In this document: piece after piece, positions 51,579 through 60,449 of the stretch | Layout of the letters: each line of letters begins with the position of its first letter | Position numbering within the stretch: position 1 is the first letter of the stretch | Program-made: the position numbers and the translations under genes | Notes under the pieces: generated by a model | What the model saw: only the letters and a program-made list of their open reading frames with translations | Told to the model about the DNA's origin: nothing | Databases searched by the model: none | From: Pedobacter miscanthi | GTDB taxonomy: Bacteria > Bacteroidota > Bacteroidia > Sphingobacteriales > Sphingobacteriaceae | Length of the DNA stretch: 64,000 nucleotides | NCBI RefSeq assembly: GCF_003315595.1 | Contig: NZ_QNQU01000023.1 | Location: 1 to 64,000 of the forward strand | Direction of reading: 5' to 3'

Positions 51579-52319
51579 ATGAAACTGAAATGCATCGTAA
51601 TCGATGACGACATCCTTGCCGTCAACGGGATAACTGCGTATATCAATAATCTAACGAATGTTGAATTGGTGAAATCGTATACCGATCCGGTTCAGGCTTT
51701 AAATGAAATCACGGCAGGGCAAAATGTCGATATCATTTTTATCGATGTGGATATGCCCATGATTTCGGGCCTTGAACTATCAAAAAGCATCAGGCACAAA
51801 ACCGATAAATTGATCTTTACCACCTCCCATTCCAAATATGCTTATGATGCTTTTGAATTATATGCAAGCGCCTATTTATTAAAACCTTATACATTTGCGC
51901 GCTTTGCAGAAACCATTAACCACCTTTTTCCCCACGCACCCAGTGTACCCAATGTTCAGGTAAAGCAGAAAGACGATTATTTTTTTGTAAGAAATAAGAG
52001 TGAGAAAAATAACCTGATTAAAGTAAGGTATGCCGATATTGTTGCAGTAGAAAGTCTGCAGAATTATGTGCGTATTTTTACCCTGAACGAAACCATTGTA
52101 TCGTATATCGCCTTATCAGAAGTAAAGATCATTTTAAAAGATTTCCAGAATTTTTTACAGGCTCACCGCTCTTTTATTATTGCTAAAAACTATATTGAAA
52201 AAATAGAAGGCAATACACTAAAAATGATCAACGACCTTACTATTAACATTGGAAACAGTTACCGCGAAAGCATCCAGGAGTACATTAAAGAAAAAACAAT
52301 AAAAACGAATCGTTCTTAA
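51579..52319 (+). CDS. LytTR-type response regulator
   Basis: The 246-residue protein has a receiver domain (CIVIDDDILAVNG, phospho-aspartate in IFIDVDMPMISG near residue 57, threonine in LIFTTSH, lysine in YLLKPY) and a C-terminal LytTR DNA-binding domain (residues about 145-245) with VESLQNYVRIF and the typical AHRSFIIAKNYI. LytTR proteins bind paired sites 21 bases apart. The cognate kinase gene follows 91 bases downstream. Confidence 0.92.
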   Translation: MKLKCIVIDDDILAVNGITAYINNLTNVELVKSYTDPVQALNEITAGQNVDIIFIDVDMPMISGLELSKSIRHKTDKLIFTTSHSKYAYDAFELYASAYLLKPYTFARFAETINHLFPHAPSVPNVQVKQKDDYFFVRNKSEKNNLIKVRYADIVAVESLQNYVRIFTLNETIVSYIALSEVKIILKDFQNFLQAHRSFIIAKNYIEKIEGNTLKMINDLTINIGNSYRESIQEYIKEKTIKTNRS

Positions 52320-52410
52320 AACTAATTTTTTAGTATTTTCGTTATTAAAACAATTAAACAATAGTTTTTTTGTTAATTATACATAGCCGTCCCCCCAGTT
52401 AACTAGCCAG

Positions 52411-53499
52411 ATGAACGCATCGAACGAAAGCGAAACAAGAAAAAAAAGCCCGGTAATACAGTGGCTTACCGATAAAAAGCTCCATATCATTGTCTGGATC
52501 ATTTTTATTTTTTACGAATCGATCATTGTAGGCTTAATTAACGGAAAATTTGGCAACCTGCCTCCATATATTTTATACTATACGCTTAATATCATCACCT
52601 TTTATGTACATGCCCATGTTGTACTGGCCTTTGGTTTTGAAAACCCCAAGCAAAGCTTCTGGAAGTTGCCCATAGCTTTAATACTCGAAATTGCATGTTA
52701 CCTTGTTATGGCGGTACTGTTGGATTATATCATTATTTATCATACCCACTACACCGGATCGCGAAAAATCACGCTCGATCTGCAGTATTTTTCGTCTCCC
52801 TTATACCGTTGCGTGTATTTTATGTGTTTTTCTACAGGCTATTATTTTTTGCTGAATTACATTAAAGAAAGAAAAAAGACAGAGGAACTTGAAAAACAGC
52901 GCTTAAACAACCTGATCCAGATAGCCAGGTCGGAAAATGCTTTCTTAAAGGCACAGATACAACCCCATTTATTATTTAATACCCTGGATTTTATCTATCA
53001 GAACGCACGCGAGTCGTCGCCTGTTGCAGCAGAAGCCATCCATTCGTTATCAGAGATGATGCGCTACTCGGTAGACAGTAACAAAGACCGCGAATTTATT
53101 CTGCTTGATGAAGAAATTAATCAGGTAGAAAACCTGATCAATTTACATCAGCTCCGCAAAGACCATAGCATTCAGTTGCGTTTTGGCTATGACGACGAAA
53201 TCAGAAACATTAAAATCATTCCGATGGTGCTGATCACCCTGGTAGAGAATATTTTTAAACACGGGGAGTTATTTAAAGCTTCCGATCCGGCAGAAGTAAA
53301 TATCAGGATTGAAGATAATCACCTTATTATCGAAACATCCAACCTGGTTAATAAAGTTAAAGATCATTCGGGGCTAAGTTCGGGTATTGAAAACATCAAA
53401 AAACGTTTAAATTATACTTATGGCAAAAATGCAGCCTTTAGTTATATAACCGACGAAAACAATTATTTTAAGGTAAGATTAACAATCAGGTTAGATTAA
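52411..53499 (+). CDS. LytS/YehU-type membrane histidine kinase
   Basis: The 362-residue protein has four predicted membrane segments in residues about 25-150, a short coiled region (ERKKTEELEKQRLNNLI), and a His_kinase domain with the phospho-acceptor histidine in AQIQPHLLFNTLDF near residue 190. A GHKL ATPase follows, with LVENIFKHGE (N box) and SGIENIKKRL. It has no sensor domain outside the membrane beyond short loops. It lies between two LytTR regulators and probably phosphorylates one or both. Confidence 0.9.
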   Translation: MNASNESETRKKSPVIQWLTDKKLHIIVWIIFIFYESIIVGLINGKFGNLPPYILYYTLNIITFYVHAHVVLAFGFENPKQSFWKLPIALILEIACYLVMAVLLDYIIIYHTHYTGSRKITLDLQYFSSPLYRCVYFMCFSTGYYFLLNYIKERKKTEELEKQRLNNLIQIARSENAFLKAQIQPHLLFNTLDFIYQNARESSPVAAEAIHSLSEMMRYSVDSNKDREFILLDEEINQVENLINLHQLRKDHSIQLRFGYDDEIRNIKIIPMVLITLVENIFKHGELFKASDPAEVNIRIEDNHLIIETSNLVNKVKDHSGLSSGIENIKKRLNYTYGKNAAFSYITDENNYFKVRLTIRLD

Positions 53500-53657
53500 C
53501 TGACTTTTAGCATTTTTATCCAAAAGCTTAAATTTCTGCGACAATCTCAAATAAAAAACCATTTTTCCTTGCCGAATAGATAAAAATCCGTTACGGGCAG
53601 GTTTTTTTTTCTTTTTATTCACTGAAGTTGTAATTTGCAGTACCTAAACCTATCAAA

Positions 53658-54398
53658 ATGTCTATAAGTTGCATCGCAATAGATGACGACCCCAGTGCGC
53701 TCGAAAGCTTAACGGAGTATGTGGATAAACTGCCAGATTTGAAACTTGTGCAAACTTTTACCGAACCGCTAAAGGCATTGGCAGAAATTTCAGTCCTGAA
53801 TCCCGTTGACATTATTTTTCTGGATGTAGAAATGCCTGCATTATCCGGAATAGAACTGGCCGGTTTATTAAGACAGAAAACCAAACACCTCGTTTTTACC
53901 ACTGCGCATGCACGTTACGCCATCGATGCCTTTAAAGTTGAAGCAGATGCCTACCTCCTTAAACCCTATTCTATATTACATTTTGCCAAAACAATAAATA
54001 ATCTTTATCCCACCGGTAAAGAAACACTGAACATGTTTGCACCTGAAGATGGTCATTTCTTTTATATTCCCATCCAAGGTGAAAAAGGTAACCTGGTACG
54101 TGTAGATTTGAATGAACTTATTGCCATTGAAGAAATTAATGATGATATACGGTTTACAATCATCAATGATACTTTTTTGAGTTCGAAGTCGGATTTTATC
54201 AAAACCTTAAAAATGTTGAAGCAACATTCTGCATTTATACAAATCAGTGCGATGGTAATTATTGCCAAGCAACATATAAAAAGTGTATTGGGCGATACCG
54301 TACTGTTATCCGGAGAAACTGCATTTACCATTTCCAAAATGTATATGCCCCTTTTTGCCGATTTTGTGCGAAATAATTTCCCCCATAGAAAACCATAA
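53658..54398 (+). CDS. Second LytTR-type response regulator, diverged DNA-binding domain
   Basis: Also 246 residues, this paralogue has an intact receiver (CIAIDDDPSALES, aspartate in IIFLDVEMPALSG, FTTAHARYA, YLLKPYS). The LytTR-like region (residues about 145-240) has LIAIEEINDDIRF, but where the first regulator reads AHRSFIIAK this one reads QISAMVIIAK, so the conserved HRS element is lost. DNA binding may be altered or absent. It is 158 bases from the kinase gene. A weak GC-rich hairpin with a T run lies between them. Confidence 0.87.
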   Translation: MSISCIAIDDDPSALESLTEYVDKLPDLKLVQTFTEPLKALAEISVLNPVDIIFLDVEMPALSGIELAGLLRQKTKHLVFTTAHARYAIDAFKVEADAYLLKPYSILHFAKTINNLYPTGKETLNMFAPEDGHFFYIPIQGEKGNLVRVDLNELIAIEEINDDIRFTIINDTFLSSKSDFIKTLKMLKQHSAFIQISAMVIIAKQHIKSVLGDTVLLSGETAFTISKMYMPLFADFVRNNFPHRKP

Positions 54399-54526
54399 TA
54401 CGCTTCAATTGAATAAAATTTTAGCGCAGCTTTTCAGCTTAACCATTTTTTAACCTCTGGTTAAAACATTCCCGCTTAAACTTTGTATTAGGATAGTCTA
54501 TTTAGTTATTAATTGATTTATCTGTT

Positions 54527-54889
54527 TTGAAAAGAGTATTGGTTGTGGATGATGATCCTGATGTATTGGAAGTTTTTCAGGAGGTTTTGGAAACTGAGCA
54601 CTATAAAGTTTACCCTTTATTATCACCAAGGTATATTTTTAAAACCATCAGGGATTTTGATCCTGACCTGATTATTCTCGACATTATGTTAAATGGAATG
54701 GATGGACGTGCCGTGTTTAAAGAGTTAAGGCTAAATCCGGAAACCGAAAATATACCGGTTATTTTAGCCTCGGCCAGATACGACGAAACCTATATTGCAT
54801 CCCAAAAATATCATCCCGACGATTATTTAGAAAAACCATTTAATATGGGCGATTTACTACAGAAAGTAAATGCCTTAACCGAAAATTAA
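54527..54889 (+). CDS. Single-domain response regulator
   Basis: The 120-residue protein is one receiver domain: VLVVDDDPDVLEVF, phospho-aspartate in LIILDIMLNGMDG near residue 53, VILASAR and the lysine in DYLEKPFN. The start is a TTG at 54527 giving MKRVLVVDDD; no in-frame ATG is near. It sits directly before the outer-membrane protein gene (12-base gap), so the two are co-transcribed, and may take phosphate from the LytS-like kinase. Confidence 0.88.
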   Translation: MKRVLVVDDDPDVLEVFQEVLETEHYKVYPLLSPRYIFKTIRDFDPDLIILDIMLNGMDGRAVFKELRLNPETENIPVILASARYDETYIASQKYHPDDYLEKPFNMGDLLQKVNALTEN

Positions 54890-54901
54890 AAAAAATCAGA
54901 T

Positions 54902-55528
54902 ATGAAATTAAGATTGATTATGCCGGTGATGTTGCTGTGTGCAATAGTATCAGTTAAAACGAAGGCACAAAGCAGGCCTGATAAACTTTATTCAATGAGT
55001 GGCATTGGCTTTGCCTTTCCCATGGGCGAAACATCGGATTATTTTAAGCCGAAATTTTCTACTTCACTGGGTTTAAATTTAGGCCTGGGCGATGGCGGAT
55101 TGTTCCTTTATCCAAAAGTAAGCTTACATGCTTTTACTTTTAATCAGATTACACCGGATGAAGGTTATACCTATACCATACAAAAAGGAAGGGCCACAAC
55201 TTACCTGCTTAATGTAGCATTAGGCTACCGTAAAATTGTAAATAAATGGGCCTTTTATGGTTTTGCTGGCGCTGGTGGTGGTTTTATCCTTACCCCACAA
55301 GTTGGTGTAAATAGCACCAATTTACAGGTTACGCAGGATAATAAATCGAATGGTTTGGGCATTGCAGAAGGTGGTGCAGGTATTGAATACAATATTGGAG
55401 GCGCAAATTTATTTGTAGAGGCCAGTTATATGTATGGCTTTAGCAAAATCCAGAACAGGGCATTCAATACCGTACCCATTAATATTGGTATTAAGCCCAA
55501 TTTAAGTAAACTATTAAGTAAGCTTTAA
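54902..55528 (+). CDS. Outer-membrane beta-barrel protein
   Basis: The 208-residue protein has a signal peptide (MKLRLIMPVMLLCAIVSVKT, cleavage after KAQ) and alternating glycine/aromatic beta strands (GLNLGLGDGGLFLYPKVSL, WAFYGFAGAGGGFI, ANLFVEASYMYGFSK). It resembles the OMP_b-brl family of small eight-stranded barrels. The role is unknown; its place at the end of a signalling cluster suggests it is a target or sensor component. A strong terminator follows. Confidence 0.8.
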   Translation: MKLRLIMPVMLLCAIVSVKTKAQSRPDKLYSMSGIGFAFPMGETSDYFKPKFSTSLGLNLGLGDGGLFLYPKVSLHAFTFNQITPDEGYTYTIQKGRATTYLLNVALGYRKIVNKWAFYGFAGAGGGFILTPQVGVNSTNLQVTQDNKSNGLGIAEGGAGIEYNIGGANLFVEASYMYGFSKIQNRAFNTVPINIGIKPNLSKLLSKL

Positions 55529-55551
55529 CATATCCACATACAAAATACCGG

Positions 55552-55586
55552 AGCGGTTACGTTTAAATAATGTAACCGCTTTTTTT
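55552..55586 (+). terminator. Terminator of the signalling/OMP operon
   Basis: AGCGGTTAC (55552-55560) and GTAACCGCT (55572-55580) pair perfectly around an 11-base loop, followed by seven T. Confidence 0.85.
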
Positions 55587-55633
55587 ATGCTAAAGAAATC
55601 ATCAAAATTATTTTCATACTAACTATTTTAGCA

Positions 55634-55641
55634 TAAATTTG
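55634..55641 (+). promoter_or_regulatory. Candidate -7 box of the exonuclease-GIY-YIG gene
   Basis: TAAATTTG matches TAnnTTTG, 17 bases before ATG 55659. Confidence 0.45.
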
Positions 55642-55658
55642 TATTTCAAATCAATTTA

Positions 55659-57032
55659 ATGTTATACGCCGTTGTAGATATCGAAACCACTGGCGGTCAT
55701 GCCTCAGCAAATGGCATTACCGAAGTTGCCATTAACATACATGATGGCAATCAGATTGTTGAATCTTATACAACATTGATCAACCCCAGGCAGTCCATCC
55801 CGGTATACATTACAGCCTTAACAGGTATTGATGATGCCATGCTGAAAGATGCCCCAACTTTTGATGATGTTGCGCTACAGATATTTCAGTTACTTAACGA
55901 TAAGGTTTTTGTGGCGCACAATGTAAATTTCGATTATTCATTCCTGAAACACCATTTGGCTGCCTCAGGTTACGATTTGCAATGCCGAAAGCTCTGTACC
56001 GTTAGGTTGAGCAGGAAACTGATCCCCGGAAAATCATCATACAGCCTCGGTAAATTATGTACAGCTTTGCAGATTCCCATACAAAACCGGCATAGGGCGG
56101 CTGGTGACGCCGATGCAACCAGTATACTTTTTAATATGTTGCTGGATCATGATCAGGAAGGTGTAATTGCAGAAATGCTGAAGAAAACCTCAAAAGAACA
56201 GGTTTTACCACCAAATTTAGATAAGAGTTCTATTTTAAGGTTACCCAACCAACCCGGTGTTTATTATTTTAAGGATAGTAAAGGTAAGATTGTTTACGTA
56301 GGCAAAGCGAAAAACCTTAAAAAACGGGTAACCAGCCATTTTACGGGCAATACACCCAACCGACAGCGGCAGGATTTTTTGCGGACCATACACCATGTAG
56401 ATTTTGTAATCTGTGGTACCGAACTGATGGCTTTAATTTTAGAAGCGAATGAAATTAAACGTTTATGGCCGGAAAACAACCGGGCCATGAAACGTTACGA
56501 ACATAAATACGATTTATACGTTTTCGAAGATCAGAACGGCTACCTGCGTTTAGCTGTTGATAAACACAAAAAGAACAACAATGCCATACAAAGTTTTAAC
56601 AGCTTATTAGAAGGTTACAACTTTTTAACCCAGCTGATTGATAAATATCAGCTTTGCGCCAAACTCTGTTACCTGCAAAAAACGGCTACAAAATGTTACG
56701 CCCACGAAAACGGACAATGTTTTGGTGCCTGTAGCGGCATAGAAACCGTGTCGGTTTACAATAAAAAGTTAAAAACAGCATTAAACGACATCCAGCAACA
56801 ACAACCAAGCTTTGCACTGGTTGATGAAGGTCGAAAAGAGGAAGAATTTAGTTGTTTAGTGGTAGAAAATGGAAAATTTTACGGAATGGGTTATTTTACC
56901 GATAAAAATTATCTCTCTGATGGTTTGGCACCGGTTAAAAGCGACTTATCCATTTATCAATCCAATAGTTATATCCTTAATTTAATTTTAAGCCACGCAG
57001 AACAACATCCGCAGAAATTATATAAATTGTAA
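55659..57032 (+). CDS. DnaQ-like exonuclease fused to a GIY-YIG nuclease
   Basis: The 457-residue protein has an N-terminal DEDDh exonuclease (YAVVDIETTGGH; VAHNVNFDYSFLKHHL; HRAAGDADATS; residues about 1-170) and a GIY-YIG domain from about 195 (PGVYYFKDSKGKIVYVGKAKN, then LKKRVTSHFTG and a conserved glutamate in LEANEIKRLWP). The C-terminal 180 residues hold cysteines (CAKLCYLQK, CYAHENGQCFGAC) as in Cho/UvrC-like proteins. It is likely a repair nuclease that incises and trims DNA. It is a single gene. Confidence 0.88.
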   Translation: MLYAVVDIETTGGHASANGITEVAINIHDGNQIVESYTTLINPRQSIPVYITALTGIDDAMLKDAPTFDDVALQIFQLLNDKVFVAHNVNFDYSFLKHHLAASGYDLQCRKLCTVRLSRKLIPGKSSYSLGKLCTALQIPIQNRHRAAGDADATSILFNMLLDHDQEGVIAEMLKKTSKEQVLPPNLDKSSILRLPNQPGVYYFKDSKGKIVYVGKAKNLKKRVTSHFTGNTPNRQRQDFLRTIHHVDFVICGTELMALILEANEIKRLWPENNRAMKRYEHKYDLYVFEDQNGYLRLAVDKHKKNNNAIQSFNSLLEGYNFLTQLIDKYQLCAKLCYLQKTATKCYAHENGQCFGACSGIETVSVYNKKLKTALNDIQQQQPSFALVDEGRKEEEFSCLVVENGKFYGMGYFTDKNYLSDGLAPVKSDLSIYQSNSYILNLILSHAEQHPQKLYKL

Positions 57033-57047
57033 AAAGTTATTGCAGAT

Positions 57048-57261
57048 CGTCATCTCGACTGAAACGCAGTGAAATGGAGAGATCGACCTCGATAGAGTTT
57101 TTGGCATCGCTGCACTCCGCTACCATTGGCAGATTAATATAAAAATTGTCGTCATCTCGACCGGAATGCAGTGGAGTGGAGAGGTCTATTTCTAGAGATA
57201 GATTTAGCTTCGCTGAGCACTTCGTTGTTCTCGGCTTCGATATACTCCGCTCGAAATGACG
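57048..57261. repeat. Two adjacent R2 elements
   Basis: One R2-type element runs from CGTCATCTCGACTGAAACG at 57048 to about 57122, and a second from CGTCATCTCGACCGG at 57150 to CGAAATGACG at 57261. Both contain ATCTCTCC-type stems. They fill the gap 57033-57319. Confidence 0.7.
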
Positions 57262-57319
57262 AAATGTAAAGTAATATATTTAACTTCAAAATATTTTCCC
57301 CTCAAACACCAGCAGATAA

Positions 57320-57658
57320 ATGGATAATTTAGCTTTTAAGGTCCTTTGTTTGTCTTTTGAAGAGGCAACAGAACAACCTCATTTCGAAAAAACTTCTTTT
57401 AGAGTAAATAAAAAGATTTTTGCAACGCTGAATATCAAAAAAAACAGTGCTACGCTAAAATTATCAGCAATTAATCAATCAGTTTTTTGCGCTTTTGATC
57501 CTGGCAAAATAAAACCCGCAACCGGGGCCTGGGGCAAACAAGGCTGGACACTTTTTGAGATAAGCGAACTAAAAGATGAGATGATCATCGATGCACTTAG
57601 CCTTTCATACTGCAGTGTGGCCCCACAAAAACTTTCCGAAAAATACAGCAAAGATTAA
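57320..57658 (+). CDS. MmcQ/YjbR-like protein
   Basis: The 112-residue protein has the MmcQ/YjbR (CyaY-like fold) pattern: CLSFEEATEQPHFEKTSFRV at residues 10-29, then KIFATLN, and a C-terminal GWTLFEISEL...LSLSYCSVAPQKL. These small proteins are often called DNA-binding from their fold, but the function is not established. A single gene, 90 bases before the VOC-family gene. Confidence 0.82.
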   Translation: MDNLAFKVLCLSFEEATEQPHFEKTSFRVNKKIFATLNIKKNSATLKLSAINQSVFCAFDPGKIKPATGAWGKQGWTLFEISELKDEMIIDALSLSYCSVAPQKLSEKYSKD

Positions 57659-57748
57659 TTGTCCTGAATGGCCCTCTAATTATTCGTCTTTGGCAAGGAC
57701 AATTGCGAAGCTTCTTCCCTATCTTTACTACAACAAATATAAAATGTT

Positions 57749-58165
57749 ATGACAAAATCCCTTTGGATAAATCTCCCCGTAAAAGATATTAATAAATCGA
57801 AGGCATTTTTTACTGCCCTGGGCTTCAGCCTTAATCTGCAGTATGGTGCCCGCGAAGATTCGGCCTGTTTTTTAGTGGGCGAAAGTAACCTGGCCATCAT
57901 GCTTTTTGAAGAGGCATTGTATGAAAGTTTTGCAGGTACTAATATTGCAGACAGACGTAATGGTGGTGAAGTATTGTTTTCTATCGATGCCGAAAGTCCG
58001 GAAGAAGTAGATGAACTGGCGCAAAAAGTGATCGATGCAGGTGGTACACTTTATGGCGAACCGGGTTACAAAGATGGATGGATGTACGGCTGTGGTTTTA
58101 TCGATCTGGATGGCCAGAGATGGAGCGTACTATATATGGATATGAGCAAAATGCCTTTAGGCTAA
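57749..58165 (+). CDS. VOC-family (glyoxalase/bleomycin-resistance fold) protein
   Basis: The 138-residue protein has two beta-alpha-beta-beta-beta modules: SLWINLPVKDINKSKAFFTALGF and GEVLFSIDAESPEEVDELAQKV, ending MYGCGFIDLDGQRWSVLYMD. This is the VOC superfamily, close to the extradiol/PhnB-like small proteins. Metal-binding histidines of true glyoxalase I are not clear, so the reaction is unknown. The SRPBCC gene follows 36 bases later; VOC and SRPBCC proteins of this kind are often neighbours. Confidence 0.85.
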   Translation: MTKSLWINLPVKDINKSKAFFTALGFSLNLQYGAREDSACFLVGESNLAIMLFEEALYESFAGTNIADRRNGGEVLFSIDAESPEEVDELAQKVIDAGGTLYGEPGYKDGWMYGCGFIDLDGQRWSVLYMDMSKMPLG

Positions 58166-58201
58166 TATTTAAATATGCTAGCAGAAAACTAATTGATAAA
58201 G

Positions 58202-58636
58202 ATGGAAAACGATCCTGTTATTGTAGAAGGTGTTTACAACGTACCTGTGGATAAAGTATGGAAAGCTTTAACCGATAACAATGAAATTAAGCAGTGGTAT
58301 TTTCAGTTGAAAGAATTTAAACCTGAAATAGGTTTTAAATTCGAATTTTCCGGCGGAGCAGACGATGGACCGCAGTACCTGCACCTTTGCGAAATTACCC
58401 AACTGGTGGAAGGCAAAAAGATAGCCTATACCTAGAGATATGATGGTTTACCCGGTAATTCTGAAGTAAACTGGGAATTATTTGAACAAGACAATAAAAC
58501 CCTATTAAAATTGACGCATACAGGTTTAGAAAGTTTTGCCTCTAACGGGCCAGATTTTGCCAAAACAAGCTTTAATGGTGGCTGGAATTACTTTGTTAAC
58601 GATGCGCTAAAGAAGTATTTGGAACCAGAGGAGTAA
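58202..58636 (+). pseudogene. SRPBCC (AHSA1-type) gene interrupted by an in-frame TAG
   Basis: ATG 58202 opens a frame of 144 codons ending at TAA 58634-58636. It encodes an AHSA1/SRPBCC domain: MENDPVIVEGVYNVPVDKVW, then YLHLCEITQLVEGKKIAYT, a TAG at codon 78 (58433-58435), RYDGLPGNSEVNWELFEQ, LKLTHTGLESF and FNGGWNYFVNDALKKYL. The family normally has tryptophan here (YTW/YSW RY), so TGG to TAG is the likely change. The rest is intact, suggesting a recent nonsense mutation, a sequencing error or readthrough. Confidence 0.85.
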
Positions 58637-58648
58637 TCTGCATGAATA

Positions 58649-58688
58649 AATCTGTGGTTCGTGGAGATACGAACCACGACCACAGATT
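58649..58688. repeat. Nested hairpin with TGGAGATA loop
   Basis: GTGGTTCG (58654-58661) and CGAACCAC (58670-58677) enclose TGGAGATA, the loop also seen at 77-84. An outer arm AATCTGTGG can pair with CCACAGATT at 58680-58688. Confidence 0.55.
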
Positions 58689-58733
58689 CCCGGCTGCGTT
58701 GCACCCTATAGCTATCTGTTCAGCAATGAAGAC

Positions 58734-58997
58734 CAACTAAACCACTGATAATCATGATTTTAAACATACAAGACATTTAAGGGCATTAAGCTTATATGAT
58801 TCGCTAACGCTCGTTTCTAACGAGCGTTAAATAGTATATCGTTTACAACGATAAAATCGTGTGACTATTTATGCACTCGTTTCGAAACGAGCGCAAGCAT
58901 GGATCAACTAAACCACTGATCATCATATTTTTTGACCATATAAGACATTTAAGGACATATAAGTTGATATAGTTCTTATATTACTTATATGGTCAAA
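58734..58997. repeat. Palindromic cassette between direct repeats
   Basis: CAACTAAACCACTGAT occurs at 58734 and 58905, and AGACATTTAAGG at 58771 and 58943, a direct repeat of about 50 bases displaced by 171-172 bases. Between them lie TAACGCTCGTT-TCT-AACGAGCGTTA (58805-58829) and the 16-base palindrome CTCGTTTCGAAACGAG (58876-58891). The second repeat opens a 14-base inverted repeat: TTTGACCATATAAG at 58931-58944 and its complement at 58984-58997. This fills the gap 58637-59137. Confidence 0.7.
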
Positions 58998-59137
58998 TTG
59001 AAAAATAACTAACCTAGACATCTTAGTTCACCACAGTTTTGCCAGGTGCTAAATATTAAATTTAATCAAACGAACGCCATTCGATTTTTTTCAGGCAACA
59101 GTCATGATCGTTTTTCGAAATGACGTCAAAGCAATAT

Positions 59138-60442
59138 TTAAATTTCTTCCAGTGCCGTCTTAATGGTTGCATAAATATAATCCAGATCCTCATTGCTGAT
59201 GACATAAGGAGGCAAAATATATATAATATTGCCAAGCGGTCTTAATATAATTCCCTTATCTAAAAAGTAAGCATACAATAGGTTACGCAGGTTACTTAAA
59301 TAAGACGTTTCATTACCTGTTTCCCATTCGATGGCAATAATGGTTCCGGTTTGCCTGATGGCCTTAACTTTTGGATGCGTTTTAATTTCCTCCATAAACA
59401 ACGCATGCCTGGCTTCTACCCTTTTGATGTTCTGCAGCGTTTCGCTCTTTAACAAAATATCTAAACTGGCCAATGAGGCTACACAGGCAATGGGGTTGGC
59501 TGTAAATGAATGTCCGTGATAAAGTGTTTTCAGTTTATCATCACTCAAAAAAGCTTCAAAAATCTCATTGGTACAGGTGGTTACACCCAAAGGCATTGTG
59601 CCACCGGTTAAACCTTTACTCAAACAAATAATATCTGGTTTATTGTTTAGTTTTTCGCAGGCGAAATAGGTTCCTGTCCTGCCAAAACCAGTCATTACTT
59701 CATCAGCGATGGTTAATATCTGCGCTTCTTTACAGGCAGATAAAAGCTGATCAAGATATTCTGCTTCGTACATCAACATGCCGCCCGAACCCAAAATAAG
59801 TGGTTCGAAAATAAAACAAGCTACTTCAGTTCGGAGTTCGGAAATTCGGGTTTGGAGTTGTGAGATATTTTCTTCGTTCGGAAGATCGATAAATTCGACA
59901 TCGAACAACAAACTGTTAAAAGCATCGGTAAAAATACTCCGCCCGCTAACCGACATGGCACCAAAAGTATCGCCATGATAAGCATTTTTAAAGGCTAAAA
60001 TCTTCGTTTTAGGTTTTTCTTTATTATCCCAATATTGCAGGCACATTTTTAAGGCCACCTCTACTGCAGTAGAGCCATTATCAGTATAAAAAACCTTTTC
60101 CTGCTTGCCGGGAAGTATCGGCAGCAGCCTTTCAGCAAGTAATACGGCTGGCTCGTGGGTAAAACCGGCGAAAATGACGTGCTCGAGTACTTTAAGCTGT
60201 TCGGCCACTTTTTCGGCAATGTAAGGATGCGAATGGCCGTGAATATTTACCCACCATGATGAAACAGCATCAATATATTTTTTACCATCCTCATCAAAAA
60301 CATATACACCTTCTGCTTTTACAATCGGAATATGCGGAAGGGCATTTTTCATTTGGGTATAAGGGTGCCAAATCACCTTTTGATCGCGTTCAGTTAGATT
60401 GAGTTTAGTGTTGAGCGTTTGTAGTTCGGAAGTATCTGACAT
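59138..60442 (-). CDS. bioA: Adenosylmethionine-8-amino-7-oxononanoate transaminase BioA
   Basis: BioA makes 7,8-diaminopelargonate in biotin synthesis, with S-adenosylmethionine as amino donor. The 434-residue class-III transaminase has WHPYTQMKNA, SSWWVNIHGHSHPYI, the PLP segment AFKNAYHGDTFGAMSVSG, TIADEVMTGFGRTG, and the PLP lysine in CLSKGLTGGTMPLGVT. All are typical of BioA and not of other class-III members. It follows the NUDIX gene by seven bases. No other biotin genes are in the window. Confidence 0.95.
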   Translation of the reverse strand: MSDTSELQTLNTKLNLTERDQKVIWHPYTQMKNALPHIPIVKAEGVYVFDEDGKKYIDAVSSWWVNIHGHSHPYIAEKVAEQLKVLEHVIFAGFTHEPAVLLAERLLPILPGKQEKVFYTDNGSTAVEVALKMCLQYWDNKEKPKTKILAFKNAYHGDTFGAMSVSGRSIFTDAFNSLLFDVEFIDLPNEENISQLQTRISELRTEVACFIFEPLILGSGGMLMYEAEYLDQLLSACKEAQILTIADEVMTGFGRTGTYFACEKLNNKPDIICLSKGLTGGTMPLGVTTCTNEIFEAFLSDDKLKTLYHGHSFTANPIACVASLASLDILLKSETLQNIKRVEARHALFMEEIKTHPKVKAIRQTGTIIAIEWETGNETSYLSNLRNLLYAYFLDKGIILRPLGNIIYILPPYVISNEDLDYIYATIKTALEEI

Positions 60443-60449
60443 AAAATAA

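Noticed and set aside
53560..53620. Terminator between the kinase and second LytTR gene
   Set aside because: The GC-rich stretch CCTTGCCG to CGGGCAGG has two internal mismatches and a long loop; too weak to list despite the T run.
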